Shown one piece after another: positions 41,432-50,681 of a stretch of DNA of 64,000 bases. The notes beneath the pieces were generated by a model. It was not told where the DNA came from. It did no database searches and worked only from the letters and a program-made list of their open reading frames with translations. Source of the stretch: Sediminibacterium sp. (GTDB lineage: Bacteria > Bacteroidota > Bacteroidia > Chitinophagales > Chitinophagaceae). The position numbers and the translations under genes were made by a program. Each line of letters opens with the position of its first letter. Position 1 is the stretch's first letter. The stretch lies in assembly GCF_030695065.1 (NCBI RefSeq), contig NZ_JAUYTR010000009.1, positions 186,001-250,000 of the forward strand, written 5' to 3'.

Positions 41432-41975
41432 CTATGCCATCATCGTCCCCGTCTGCTTCACTTGGAGCTTCTTCCCCTTCCTCACCAAATCCATCTGACG
41501 CTTCATTTAAATCGTATTTCTCTTCAATGTCGGCAAACTTATCGCCCAGTAAACTTTTTGTACCATATTGCTGAGGGCCAATACCTTCCACTCTTGAAAC
41601 AGCTGGATAAGTTAATTTAGGGTTGGCCTCCTTATTTACGCTGATTAGTGCTACTAAAAAGACCCATCCTTTTGCAAAATCGTATTCGTAAATGAATTTT
41701 TGATTTACGTCTTGTATTTCTGAGCCAATAGTAGTTTCAGCCATTAACAATGGATCTACCTTATAAGGCTTATCGTATTTTTCACAACTAATTTCCCTTC
41801 CACGCAACCAGTTATCATTGCTTCTGAAAAAAGTGGCTTGATGCTTAGAATCAAATTCAAACGACTTCAAAATAGCAAAATGCAAGTCTAAAAAGAATTG
41901 GTTATGCTTAATAACAATATCGCGATAAACCGCGTCGTCCTCTTCTAAATATATTCTGAACTTTAAAACAGCCAT
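41397..41975 (-). CDS. pRiA4b ORF-3-like domain protein with acidic C-terminal tail
   Basis: KFRIYLEEDDAVYRDIVIKHNQFFLDLHFAILKSFEFDSKHQATFF; tail GEEGEEAPSEADGDDDGIGGEEQRDDFED; overlaps miaA start by 35 nt. Confidence 0.8.
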   Translation of the reverse strand: MAVLKFRIYLEEDDAVYRDIVIKHNQFFLDLHFAILKSFEFDSKHQATFFRSNDNWLRGREISCEKYDKPYKVDPLLMAETTIGSEIQDVNQKFIYEYDFAKGWVFLVALISVNKEANPKLTYPAVSRVEGIGPQQYGTKSLLGDKFADIEEKYDLNEASDGFGEEGEEAPSEADGDDDGIGGEEQRDDFED

Positions 41976-42012
41976 CCCTCCAAGATTTAATGATTGAGAT
42001 GCAAAATAGCGA

Positions 42013-43431
42013 TTATTTAACGGGTTTTAGATTCAATTCTACCCCTTTTTCTAACATATATTGATATGCCAATTCATATTGGTTCGGAATAATTCCATCC
42101 AATATGGCTTCTCGTATAGCATCTTTAATTATCCCAACATTTCTTCCTGGGGTAAGACCAAATACTTCCATAATTAATTCTCCACTAATAGGTGGCTGCC
42201 AATTCCTCAATTGGTCTTGGGTTTCAACGGCTTGCATTCGCTCTTTAACCATTTCAAAATTCTGCAAATACCGATTCACTTTTTGTTTATTCTTACTCGT
42301 AATATCAGCAGCACATAAAGTCATTAAATCGTCAATATCTTCCCCAGCATCAAACAGCAGCCTTCTTACTGCACTATCAGTTATATTTTCTTTGGTTAAG
42401 CTAATAGGACGTAAATGCAATAGAACCAGTTTTTGAACATATTTCATAGGCTCATGCAATGGTAATTTCAACTTCGAGAATATTTTGGGCACCATCCTAG
42501 CACCCACCACTTCATGTCCATGAAAAGTCCAGCCATGCCCTTCTTCAAATTTTTTTGTAGCCGGCTTGCCAATATCATGTAACAATGCAGCCCACCTAAG
42601 CCAAAGGTTTTGGGTATTTGGCACAATATTATCTAATACTTGAAGGGTATGGTAAAAATTATCTTTATGCCCCTTCCCGTCAATATATACGGCCCCATGC
42701 AAGTCTACCATTTGAGGAAAAATCAACTTCAGCAAACCAGATTTATACAGCAAATCCCACCCAATAGATGGCTTTGAACATAGCATGATTTTATTTAACT
42801 CATCGGTTATTCTTTCCTGACTTACTATTTTCATTCGATGTACGTTCTCCCCTATTGCCTTAAACGTATTTTCCTCAATTACAAAATTTAATTGAGCTGC
42901 AAATCGGATAGCTCTCAACATACGCAAGGGGTCGTCACTAAAAGTTTGCACTGGTTCTAATGGCGTTTGAATTCTTTTATCTTCAATTGCTTGAATACCG
43001 TTAAATGGATCCAATAGTTGGCCAAATTGTGCTTTATTTAAACCAACTGCTAAAGCATTGATGGTAAAATCTCTTCTGTTTTGATCATCGGCTAATGTAC
43101 CCTGTTCAACCTGGGGTTTTCTGCTTTCTTGCTGGTAACTCTCTTTTCTAGCTCCTACAAATTCAATTTCGAATTCATCCAATTTTATTTGAGCTGTTCC
43201 AAAATTTTTAAAATACGCTACAATGGGTTTTGGACTTAATTCATTGGCATAGGCATGAGCAAGCTCAATGCCATCTCCTAAACAAACAATATCTGCGTCT
43301 TTGGTATTTCGTCCTATGATTTTATCTCTTACAAAACCGCCAATTAAATAGCAGGGCATATTCATTTTATCGGCTACTGCCCCTATTTGTTTAAATATTG
43401 CCTCTTCCTTATCGCTAAACTGAATGGTCAT
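42013..43431 (-). CDS. cca: CCA tRNA nucleotidyltransferase / poly(A) polymerase family with HD domain
   Basis: CYLIGGFVRDKIIGRNTKDADIV, RRDFTINALAVGL, DDPLRMLRAIRFAAQL, LLHDIGKPATKK. Track start 43473; ATG at 43431 (MTIQFSDKEEAIF) preferred. Confidence 0.92.
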   Translation of the reverse strand: MTIQFSDKEEAIFKQIGAVADKMNMPCYLIGGFVRDKIIGRNTKDADIVCLGDGIELAHAYANELSPKPIVAYFKNFGTAQIKLDEFEIEFVGARKESYQQESRKPQVEQGTLADDQNRRDFTINALAVGLNKAQFGQLLDPFNGIQAIEDKRIQTPLEPVQTFSDDPLRMLRAIRFAAQLNFVIEENTFKAIGENVHRMKIVSQERITDELNKIMLCSKPSIGWDLLYKSGLLKLIFPQMVDLHGAVYIDGKGHKDNFYHTLQVLDNIVPNTQNLWLRWAALLHDIGKPATKKFEEGHGWTFHGHEVVGARMVPKIFSKLKLPLHEPMKYVQKLVLLHLRPISLTKENITDSAVRRLLFDAGEDIDDLMTLCAADITSKNKQKVNRYLQNFEMVKERMQAVETQDQLRNWQPPISGELIMEVFGLTPGRNVGIIKDAIREAILDGIIPNQYELAYQYMLEKGVELNLKPVK

Positions 43432-43454
43432 TGCTACAAATGTAAGATTGTTTA

Positions 43455-44450
43455 TTATGAAGCGGGCAAGCAACGCATTAATTGCGCAATTTCAATTTTA
43501 TATCCACAATCAAAATGCCCCTCAGGACATTGATTTTTTCCATGTAAGCCACAGGGTCTACAAGCAAGGTCCCGATTAATTTGAACGATAAAACTTTTTG
43601 TACTCAACGGACCATATCCAAACCCAGGAATAGTAGAGCAGTAAATAGCAGTAACAGGCGCATTAACCGAAGAACAAAAATGCATAGGTGCTGAATCATT
43701 CACATAATTCATTAATGCATCTTTCATTAATGCAGCTGATTGCAAAAAATTGCATTTGCCAGCTAAATTAACAGATTGCTTATGACCGCTTTGGTCAATT
43801 ATATCTTGACATAAAGCATAATCGCTTGGGCCACCCAATGCATAAACTTGAATATTAGGAGGTAACTGTTGCAAAAAAGCAATCCATTTTTCAGGAGGAA
43901 ACTGCTTGGTCATCCAAACAGAAGAAGGTGCAAAACAAATATATTTCCCAGTTTTAAATTGTTCAACAAAATGGATATCGCTTTCCGCTGGATACAATTT
44001 TGGCAAAGAAAGTTTGGTCTCTGGCCAATGTAATAACAACTGATTTCGCTCAATTTCATGCAATCCAGTACTGCTAGCCATCTGGTGATGTATCACTTTT
44101 GTAAATAATGAACTGAGTGGATTTTTATCAAACCCGATTTTTTCTTTTGCACCTGAAAAAGCTGTTAAAAAACCGGTTGCAGCATATCGTTGCAAATTAA
44201 TAACCGCATCATATTGGTTCTTTCTAATTTGAGTCAGCAATTGCCAGAGATGCCTGTATTTATCTTTTTGCTTATTCCAAACCAAGGTGTTATGCAAATA
44301 GGGATGCCCAATAAATAAAGATTCGTTTCCCTTACGAACTAAAATATCTAATTCAACAGTTGGATAGGCTTGATGCAAGGATTCTAACATTGCGCTTGCT
44401 AAAACCACATCCCCTATAAAAGCCGTTTGAATTATCAGCATCCTTTGCAT
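43455..44450 (-). CDS. Glycosyltransferase family 9 (heptosyltransferase-like)
   Basis: MLIIQTAFIGDVVLASAMLESLHQAYPTVELDILVRKGN, ICFAPSSVWMTKQFPPEKW, VNDSAPMHFCSSVNAPVTAIY. Confidence 0.9.
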   Translation of the reverse strand: MQRMLIIQTAFIGDVVLASAMLESLHQAYPTVELDILVRKGNESLFIGHPYLHNTLVWNKQKDKYRHLWQLLTQIRKNQYDAVINLQRYAATGFLTAFSGAKEKIGFDKNPLSSLFTKVIHHQMASSTGLHEIERNQLLLHWPETKLSLPKLYPAESDIHFVEQFKTGKYICFAPSSVWMTKQFPPEKWIAFLQQLPPNIQVYALGGPSDYALCQDIIDQSGHKQSVNLAGKCNFLQSAALMKDALMNYVNDSAPMHFCSSVNAPVTAIYCSTIPGFGYGPLSTKSFIVQINRDLACRPCGLHGKNQCPEGHFDCGYKIEIAQLMRCLPAS

Positions 44451-44510
44451 TCAACAAAACTAAGGATATGCATTAAATCATTCTCATTCAATTAAAAAAG
44501 GTAAATATTG

Positions 44511-44518
44511 TACTTTTG
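44511..44518 (+). promoter_or_regulatory. Candidate -7 box TACTTTTG upstream of dapD
   Basis: Matches TAnnTTTG, 14 nt before the ATG at 44533. Confidence 0.35.
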
Positions 44519-44532
44519 CTAAAATTTAAAAT

Positions 44533-45342
44533 ATGTCGCAAGAATTAGTGTTAGAAGCATGGAATAATAGAGATCTTTTAAAGGAAGCAAAGTATATTGA
44601 TGCAGTAAAACAGGTAATTGAAGCTGTTGATAAGGGTCAACTAAGGGTAGCAAGCCCTGAAGCAAACGGATGGGTAGTGAATGAATGGGTTAAAAAAGCA
44701 ATCCTACTATATTTTGGAATACAACAAATGCAAACCTGGGAAATGCCCCCGTTTGAGTTTTACGATAAGATGCTTTTAAAAACCAATTATAAAGAATTGG
44801 GTGTTAGAGCAGTTCCACCTGCCACAGCTAGGTACGGGGCTTATATTGCCAAAAATGTTGTTTTGATGCCTAGTTATGTAAATATTGGTGCTTATGTAGA
44901 CGAGGGTACCATGGTAGACACTTGGGCTACTGTTGGAAGCTGCGCTCAAATAGGTAAAAACGTTCATTTAAGCGGAGGTGTTGGAATTGGTGGCGTACTA
45001 GAGCCTTTACAAGCTAGCCCGGTAATTATTGAAGATGGTTGTTTTATTGGTAGCCGTTGTATTGTTGTGGAAGGAGTAATTGTAGAAAAAGAAGCCGTAT
45101 TAGGAGCAAACGTAGTATTAACACAATCTACCAAAATCATAGATGTGAGCGGATCAGAGCCTATTGAAATGAAAGGTCGAGTTCCTGCTCGTAGTGTAGT
45201 AATACCAGGCAGCTATACCAAAAAGTTTAATGCCGGAGAATACCAGGTTAGTTGCGCCTTAATCATTGGACAACGCAAGCCAAGCACCGATTTAAAAACC
45301 AGTTTAAACGACGCGCTCAGAGACTTTAATGTAAGTGTTTAA
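44533..45342 (+). CDS. dapD: 2,3,4,5-tetrahydropyridine-2,6-dicarboxylate N-succinyltransferase
   Basis: RAVPPATARYGAYIAKNVVLMPSYVNIGAYVDEGTMVDTWATVGSCAQIGKNVHLSGGVGIGGVLEPLQA hexapeptide repeats. Confidence 0.96.
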   Translation: MSQELVLEAWNNRDLLKEAKYIDAVKQVIEAVDKGQLRVASPEANGWVVNEWVKKAILLYFGIQQMQTWEMPPFEFYDKMLLKTNYKELGVRAVPPATARYGAYIAKNVVLMPSYVNIGAYVDEGTMVDTWATVGSCAQIGKNVHLSGGVGIGGVLEPLQASPVIIEDGCFIGSRCIVVEGVIVEKEAVLGANVVLTQSTKIIDVSGSEPIEMKGRVPARSVVIPGSYTKKFNAGEYQVSCALIIGQRKPSTDLKTSLNDALRDFNVSV

Positions 45343-45344
45343 CA

Positions 45345-46271
45345 ATGAATGGGTCCAAACGCTCATCCTTGTTTTTAAGTGGCTTTTTACTAAGCATTGG
45401 CGGAGCTATTTTATTTTCAACCAAAGCCATTTGGGTAAAATTGGCTTTTCGTAATACAGGTGTAGATGCATTAACGCTGCTAAGTTTACGAATGCTATTG
45501 GCACTCCCATTTTATTTAGTAGTCGCGTGGTTTTCAGGTAAAAAAGAATCTGCCATTCCACTTAGTAAAAAAGATTGGTTTTGGATTATTACTTTAGGGG
45601 TGTTGGGTTACTACATAAGTAGCTTATTCGATTTCATAGGCTTACAATATATTTCTGCTGGATTAGAACGCTTAATTTTATTTTTGTACCCCACATTTGC
45701 TGTATTGTTGAATACGTGGGTTTTTAAAAGCACTATTTCAAAAATTCAACTTTTTGCACTCGCAATTACTTATACAGGAATTGGCATTGCTTATTACGCA
45801 GAATTAGGTACAATTCAACACAATGAACATTTCTATTTTGGATCATTCATGGTTTTTTTATGTGCTGTAACTTATTCATTTTATTTGGTTGGAACAGGAA
45901 AAATGGTTGTGAAAGTGGGTGCTACTAGGTATACTGCTTATGCTATGCTTGCTGCAACTGCTGGAGTATTTATCCATTTCATAACACAAGCACAATGGGA
46001 AAAAGTAAATATGTCTAGCCAACTTTGGTGGTATAGTATTGCTTTGGCAATCATTGCAACGGTTATCCCTTCTTTTCTAATGAGCAGTGGCATGAAAAAG
46101 ATAGGCAGCAATAACGCTTCAATTATAACTAGTATAGGTCCGGTATCAACTATTATTCAAGCAGCCATTTTTTTAAATGAGCCCATTTTAATGGAACAAA
46201 TAGTAGGCACATTCTTGGTCATTATAGGCGTAGTACTAATTGGATGGCAAACAACCAGACCAATCAATTAA
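45345..46271 (+). CDS. EamA/DMT family transporter
   Basis: Ten hydrophobic segments in two EamA-like halves; LYPTFAVLLNTWVF and SIGPVSTIIQAAIFLNEPI. Confidence 0.9.
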   Translation: MNGSKRSSLFLSGFLLSIGGAILFSTKAIWVKLAFRNTGVDALTLLSLRMLLALPFYLVVAWFSGKKESAIPLSKKDWFWIITLGVLGYYISSLFDFIGLQYISAGLERLILFLYPTFAVLLNTWVFKSTISKIQLFALAITYTGIGIAYYAELGTIQHNEHFYFGSFMVFLCAVTYSFYLVGTGKMVVKVGATRYTAYAMLAATAGVFIHFITQAQWEKVNMSSQLWWYSIALAIIATVIPSFLMSSGMKKIGSNNASIITSIGPVSTIIQAAIFLNEPILMEQIVGTFLVIIGVVLIGWQTTRPIN

Positions 46272-48085
46272 TGTACCAATACATTTTCCATTTCACTTAA
46301 TCTTTCAAATTGCTCAATCGTTAGTGGCTTAGTAATGAAATGCGTAACGTTTAAAAATTTCTTTGATCGTTCGTAATCTACATGGTCTATTGAAGAAGTT
46401 AATACTACTACTGGCCATGGTTGTCCTAATTTTTCATACTCGTGCAAAAAATCCCATCCCGACCTTCCCGAAAAATTAAGATCCAAGAAAATTTTTCTCT
46501 TTGTGTTTGGATTCTCTTTTACATACTCCAATGCAGTATCTACATGATCAAATGTATGCACTGGCATACTAGGCATTACGTTTCTAATAATAAGCTCATT
46601 TAATTTATTTACTAAATGATCGTCGTCTACTAAACATATTTCCTCAATTGCTTGATTTAGCAAATATTTATTTAATGAAATACTATTTGATGAAGCAAAA
46701 TTAATTTGATCGTTTAGCTTGAAAATTGCATCGTTCATCAAATTAGCAGAGTGCTCAATATCAGTAAATATTTGGGAATAAGTGGCTACATTATGGTCCT
46801 GAAATTTAGCTGTTTGTAGTAATTGTAAAATTTTAGAAAACTCATGTCGCAATTCGTGAGAAGTTATAAAAGAGATTTTTTTAAGATGACTCATTTGTTC
46901 TAAAACTTCTTTTTCTGAAATTTTTTTGAGCGTGATGTCTTTTTGAATGGTAATATACCCTGTAACAGCTCCTTCTTTATCAAATAGTGTTTCAATCATT
47001 AAATCGAGCCATATTCTAGCACCTGATTTGGTGTAATACAATATCTCTGTTCTAATACCTTTTCCCAACTCTATCACTTTTCTAATTCTATCTAGCGTTT
47101 CTTTACTTGTTTCTGCCCCTTTTAGAAAGCTACCCGGCGTTTTACCGCAGACTTCTTTTAAAGTATATCCAGTTGTTTTTACAAATGCATCGTTTACCCA
47201 AGTTATTCTGTTATCGCTATTGCACATGATAATAATACTACCAATTTTTTGTGCAATCTTAGTGAACTTCCCAAATTCAATTTTAGTACTTTCCATCAAC
47301 TCTTGTTGCCTTCTAATTTGAATTTGAGCTTCTTTAACTGGCGTAATATCTAAAGCAGTTCCAGCATACCCTTTAAAAATTCCGGCATCGGTATAAATTG
47401 GATTCCCTTTCATATTCATCCACCTATAAGAGCCATCATGTTTTTTAAATCGAAAAGTGATTGAATAGGGTTGTTGAATTACAAATGCCTGCCTTCTCTC
47501 CTGTAATACCTGCTCTTTATCTTCAGGATGTACATGCTGCAACCAACCATTATCCATTTCTTCCTCTAACAAAACACCTCTAAAATTCAACCAAGCAGTA
47601 TTCGCAAAAATTAACTGATGGTGTTTATCTGTTACCCACATTAAATCGGCTATATGATTGGCTAACTCAGAAAAACATACGCTCGTAATATTAATCTCCG
47701 TATTGGTCAAATGATTTGATGTTTGTTTAATCAAATGATCTTTTAAAACTACTCCTATTACAACACCTTTACTATTACAAACGCCATTCATAAAACATTC
47801 GTACAAATCAAATTCACTACCTGGTTTCTTAAATTTCAACTTCTCGGTATGGAGTTTATTCTTTGCACATTTCAGTAATGCATTTTTGAATAAGCCAGCT
47901 TCTGCACTATTTAAAATTGAATCAATAGACAGCCCCTTCACCTTCGTCCCCTTTAATTGATATGATTTAACAAACAATTCATGGCAGAATGTAATATTAC
48001 CATCCAAATCTGTTGCTAATAAAAAATCATCTGAAAATGCGTTGGCACTTTTCAAATCTTTATCAATTATAAAGGGGAATTGCAT
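46268..48085 (-). CDS. Multi-PAS protein with DHp-like hairpin and C-terminal receiver, no HATPase domain
   Basis: Three PAS-like regions (e.g. FRFKKHDGSYRWMNMKGNPIYTDAG), ITSHELRHEFSKILQLLQ, REC motifs ICLVDDDH, FLDLNFSGRSGWDF, VLTSSID, FITKPLT; no N/G1/F/G2 boxes visible. Confidence 0.85.
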   Translation of the reverse strand: MQFPFIIDKDLKSANAFSDDFLLATDLDGNITFCHELFVKSYQLKGTKVKGLSIDSILNSAEAGLFKNALLKCAKNKLHTEKLKFKKPGSEFDLYECFMNGVCNSKGVVIGVVLKDHLIKQTSNHLTNTEINITSVCFSELANHIADLMWVTDKHHQLIFANTAWLNFRGVLLEEEMDNGWLQHVHPEDKEQVLQERRQAFVIQQPYSITFRFKKHDGSYRWMNMKGNPIYTDAGIFKGYAGTALDITPVKEAQIQIRRQQELMESTKIEFGKFTKIAQKIGSIIIMCNSDNRITWVNDAFVKTTGYTLKEVCGKTPGSFLKGAETSKETLDRIRKVIELGKGIRTEILYYTKSGARIWLDLMIETLFDKEGAVTGYITIQKDITLKKISEKEVLEQMSHLKKISFITSHELRHEFSKILQLLQTAKFQDHNVATYSQIFTDIEHSANLMNDAIFKLNDQINFASSNSISLNKYLLNQAIEEICLVDDDHLVNKLNELIIRNVMPSMPVHTFDHVDTALEYVKENPNTKRKIFLDLNFSGRSGWDFLHEYEKLGQPWPVVVLTSSIDHVDYERSKKFLNVTHFITKPLTIEQFERLSEMENVLVH

Positions 48086-48489
48086 AAACTAGAGTTTGGG
48101 GGGTTAAACTTAAAAAAATAGGAATCAAGAATTTCTGGTAATACCAAAAAATCTCTTGATTTATCTAAAAAAAAATTTGCCCCTTTGCTTAAACATGCGT
48201 GTTTATAAATTGCATGGGGCATATTGGTCAAAATAATTATCAAAGGACTTGCTAACGGATAGTCCTGTTTAATTTTATTCAATAAATCTATTCCACTAAT
48301 ACCTGGTAACTTAATATCTAAAATAAACACATCAGGAAAAGACTTATCAACTAGTTCCAACCCAAGTTCTGCTGAATTCGCTGATCTAATATTATACGAT
48401 GAATTTTTATCAGATAAGAGAATCCGAAGTTGATGAACTATAATATCTGCATCTTCTATAATTAATATGTTTAAACTTGCTGAAGTCAT
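48067..48489 (-). CDS. Stand-alone response regulator receiver protein
   Basis: ILIIEDADIIVHQL, PDVFILDIKLPGISGIDLL, IILTN, FFLDKS; overlaps next gene by 19 nt. Confidence 0.88.
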   Translation of the reverse strand: MTSASLNILIIEDADIIVHQLRILLSDKNSSYNIRSANSAELGLELVDKSFPDVFILDIKLPGISGIDLLNKIKQDYPLASPLIIILTNMPHAIYKHACLSKGANFFLDKSRDFLVLPEILDSYFFKFNPPNSSLCNSPL

Positions 48490-48527
48490 ATCATGTATAC
48501 TTATCCAAATTTAATCATCAAAAAAAG

Positions 48528-48558
48528 AAAGCTTTGTAGGGCAAGCCTACAAAGCTTT
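48528..48558 (-). terminator. Intrinsic terminator downstream of the LuxR-type regulator
   Basis: Perfect 13-bp stem AAAGCTTTGTAGG / CCTACAAAGCTTT with 5-nt loop; on the minus strand followed by CTTTTTTTG. Confidence 0.8.
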
Positions 48559-48576
48559 TGTAGTGCGGACACTACA
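48559..48576. promoter_or_regulatory. Inverted repeat TGTAGTG-CGGA-CACTACA
   Basis: Perfect 7-bp arms; same half-site and length as 48703-48720. Confidence 0.65.
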
Positions 48577-48702
48577 ATTGGTTTTTCAGGAATTTGAATT
48601 TTAAAATCAACACAGAAGTGTTTCAAATAACAAAACTAATTCAACTGAATAACTTCACTTGTAGTTGCATTTAACAAAAAAAGGGGTGATTACACGACAG
48701 TC

Positions 48703-48720
48703 TGTAGTGATATCACTACA
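48703..48720. promoter_or_regulatory. Perfect 18-bp palindrome TGTAGTGATATCACTACA
   Basis: Read directly; overlaps the stop codon of the LuxR-type regulator gene. Confidence 0.65.
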
Positions 48721-49348
48721 ATTCAGAAATCTTATGTTCAATGGCGTATCGAATTAGATCGGCATTGCTCTTTAATCCCATTTTATCTAAAATTCGAGCG
48801 CGGTAAGTACTGATAGTATTAATGTTCAACGATAGCATTTCACTTATTTCTGATACGGATTTTCCTTCAACCAACTTTTTTAACACTTCAAACTCCCTAT
48901 CCGACAAGTTTTCATGGGGTAATTTTGTGGTATCTGTTTCTAAAGAACTGGCTAGCACTTCGGCTACCCTATTAGTAATATACTTTCTTCCGCTTAGGAT
49001 TTGCTGAACAGCGGTAACTAACTCATAAGGAGCGCTCTCTTTGGTTAAATAACCAGAAGCTCCCGCTTTTATAGCCCTAACTGCGTATTGTTCTGGCGAA
49101 TGCATACTCAACATTAAAACAGGAGTATTTGGTACATGCGTCTTAATTTGTTTAAGAATTTCAATACCAGAAAATCCAGGCATACTAATATCTGAAATAA
49201 TAATATCCCATTTTTCCTTGATTGATTTTTTAAATAATTCCGCAGAATCAGACACATCATGTACTTCGGCTTCAGGAAGTGACTCAAGCAGAATCTTCTT
49301 TAATCCTTCTCTAATTAAACCATGATCATCAGCAATGAGTATTCGCAT
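48716..49348 (-). CDS. NarL/LuxR-family response regulator transcription factor
   Basis: MRILIADDHGLIREGLKKIL, DIIISDISMPGFSGIEIL, LTKESAPYELV; LuxR HTH LSDREFEVLKKLVEGKSVSEISEMLSLNINTISTYRARILDKMGLKSNADLIRYA. Confidence 0.96.
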   Translation of the reverse strand: MRILIADDHGLIREGLKKILLESLPEAEVHDVSDSAELFKKSIKEKWDIIISDISMPGFSGIEILKQIKTHVPNTPVLMLSMHSPEQYAVRAIKAGASGYLTKESAPYELVTAVQQILSGRKYITNRVAEVLASSLETDTTKLPHENLSDREFEVLKKLVEGKSVSEISEMLSLNINTISTYRARILDKMGLKSNADLIRYAIEHKISEL

Positions 49349-49414
49349 ATTTTATTACTTACAGCTTTGCACACCAATTATAATATTAAAGATAAGGAAA
49401 CAGATTAATATGAA

Positions 49415-50503
49415 CTATAACTGATTATCAAGCTTTGCCGATTCCAAATCCGCAAAAAAGGACTTGACAAAATCAAAGGAAAGCGGTTTAGTAACATAAT
49501 CTATTACTGAAGTATAGCTTCTTGCTTTCTCTCTATCCCGATTATCTATGGAAGAGGAAAGTACAATTACATTAGATGCCTCAGAAATGGTTGCATAATC
49601 ATCTAAAAACTCCCAGCCACCCCTTCCAGGGAAATTAATGTCTAAAAAAATGAGGGTTTGATGCATTTTACCCATATTTCTGATATCAGCTAAAGCATCA
49701 TCTATGTCTATGTAAACCTCTACAGGCATTTCGGGCATTAAAGCTTGAACAATTTTCCTATTCAACACATTCGTTAGCACATCGTCGTCTATCATTAATA
49801 TTTTGCTGAATTTTTCTGCTTCTTTATTCATGTTAAAAAATTCATCTTGTTGATTAAAAGAAAGTTTATGATTTAATTTAAAAATGGAAGAATTGATTAA
49901 TTGAATAGACTTTTTGGCTTCCCCTATCAATTCAACTCTTTCAGTATCCGAAATAAACTTATTGTCCATCAAATTAACAATTGACTGTATTTTGGCATAT
50001 TCATGGCGCATTTCATGAGAGGTAATAAACGAAAGTTCTTGCAAACGATTTTTGAATAACTGACTTTGTTGCTCAATTTTCTTTCTCTCAGAAATATTTT
50101 GAGCAATTCCAATTAAATGAACAACTTCATTACCCAACTTCTCAAATACCGATAACCTGGCATTAAAATACTGGTATTGTTGAAACTTATCTAAACACCT
50201 ACATTCTATTTCTACATTTTGCTTTTCTAGACTCTCCAACTGTTGCATAGCATTTTGTAAGGGTTTCCAATCTTCGGAATGAATGAGTGACCTAAGTGAA
50301 ATACAATTGATTTCTTGATCTTTTAGGTGCTCAAAACCCAACATATCATCTAAAGCGGGGTTTCTCAAAACAAATCTCCTTTCTTTAACATTGAAAATAA
50401 AAATCATGTCTGGCAGCTTATTGTAAATGGCTTCCAATAAAGCAGACAAACTAACAAAAGAAGGTAAAACAGTAAATGTTGATACTTGAGCTTCCATCAC
50501 CAA
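49415..50503 (-). CDS. PAS / DHp-like / receiver protein without HATPase domain
   Basis: PAS region PDMIFIFNVKERRFVLRNPALDDMLGF; FITSHEMRHEYAKIQSIVNLMD; REC motifs ILMIDDDVLTN, LIFLDINFPGRGGWEF, VLSSSID, YVTKPLS. Confidence 0.85.
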   Translation of the reverse strand: MVMEAQVSTFTVLPSFVSLSALLEAIYNKLPDMIFIFNVKERRFVLRNPALDDMLGFEHLKDQEINCISLRSLIHSEDWKPLQNAMQQLESLEKQNVEIECRCLDKFQQYQYFNARLSVFEKLGNEVVHLIGIAQNISERKKIEQQSQLFKNRLQELSFITSHEMRHEYAKIQSIVNLMDNKFISDTERVELIGEAKKSIQLINSSIFKLNHKLSFNQQDEFFNMNKEAEKFSKILMIDDDVLTNVLNRKIVQALMPEMPVEVYIDIDDALADIRNMGKMHQTLIFLDINFPGRGGWEFLDDYATISEASNVIVLSSSIDNRDREKARSYTSVIDYVTKPLSFDFVKSFFADLESAKLDNQL

Positions 50504-50681
50504 TTATTTATAAGACTAATGTAAAAACAATGCCATCTATTTAACAAACTAAAAATCAACGACTTGCATAAATAGACCATCCCAGAATAGGCCATTTTTG
50601 GGACGAATATTCCCCTTTTGGGATTAAAATCAATTATTCGGCAGAAAATATCATTAAATTGTAATGCTTTAAAAAAATCCA

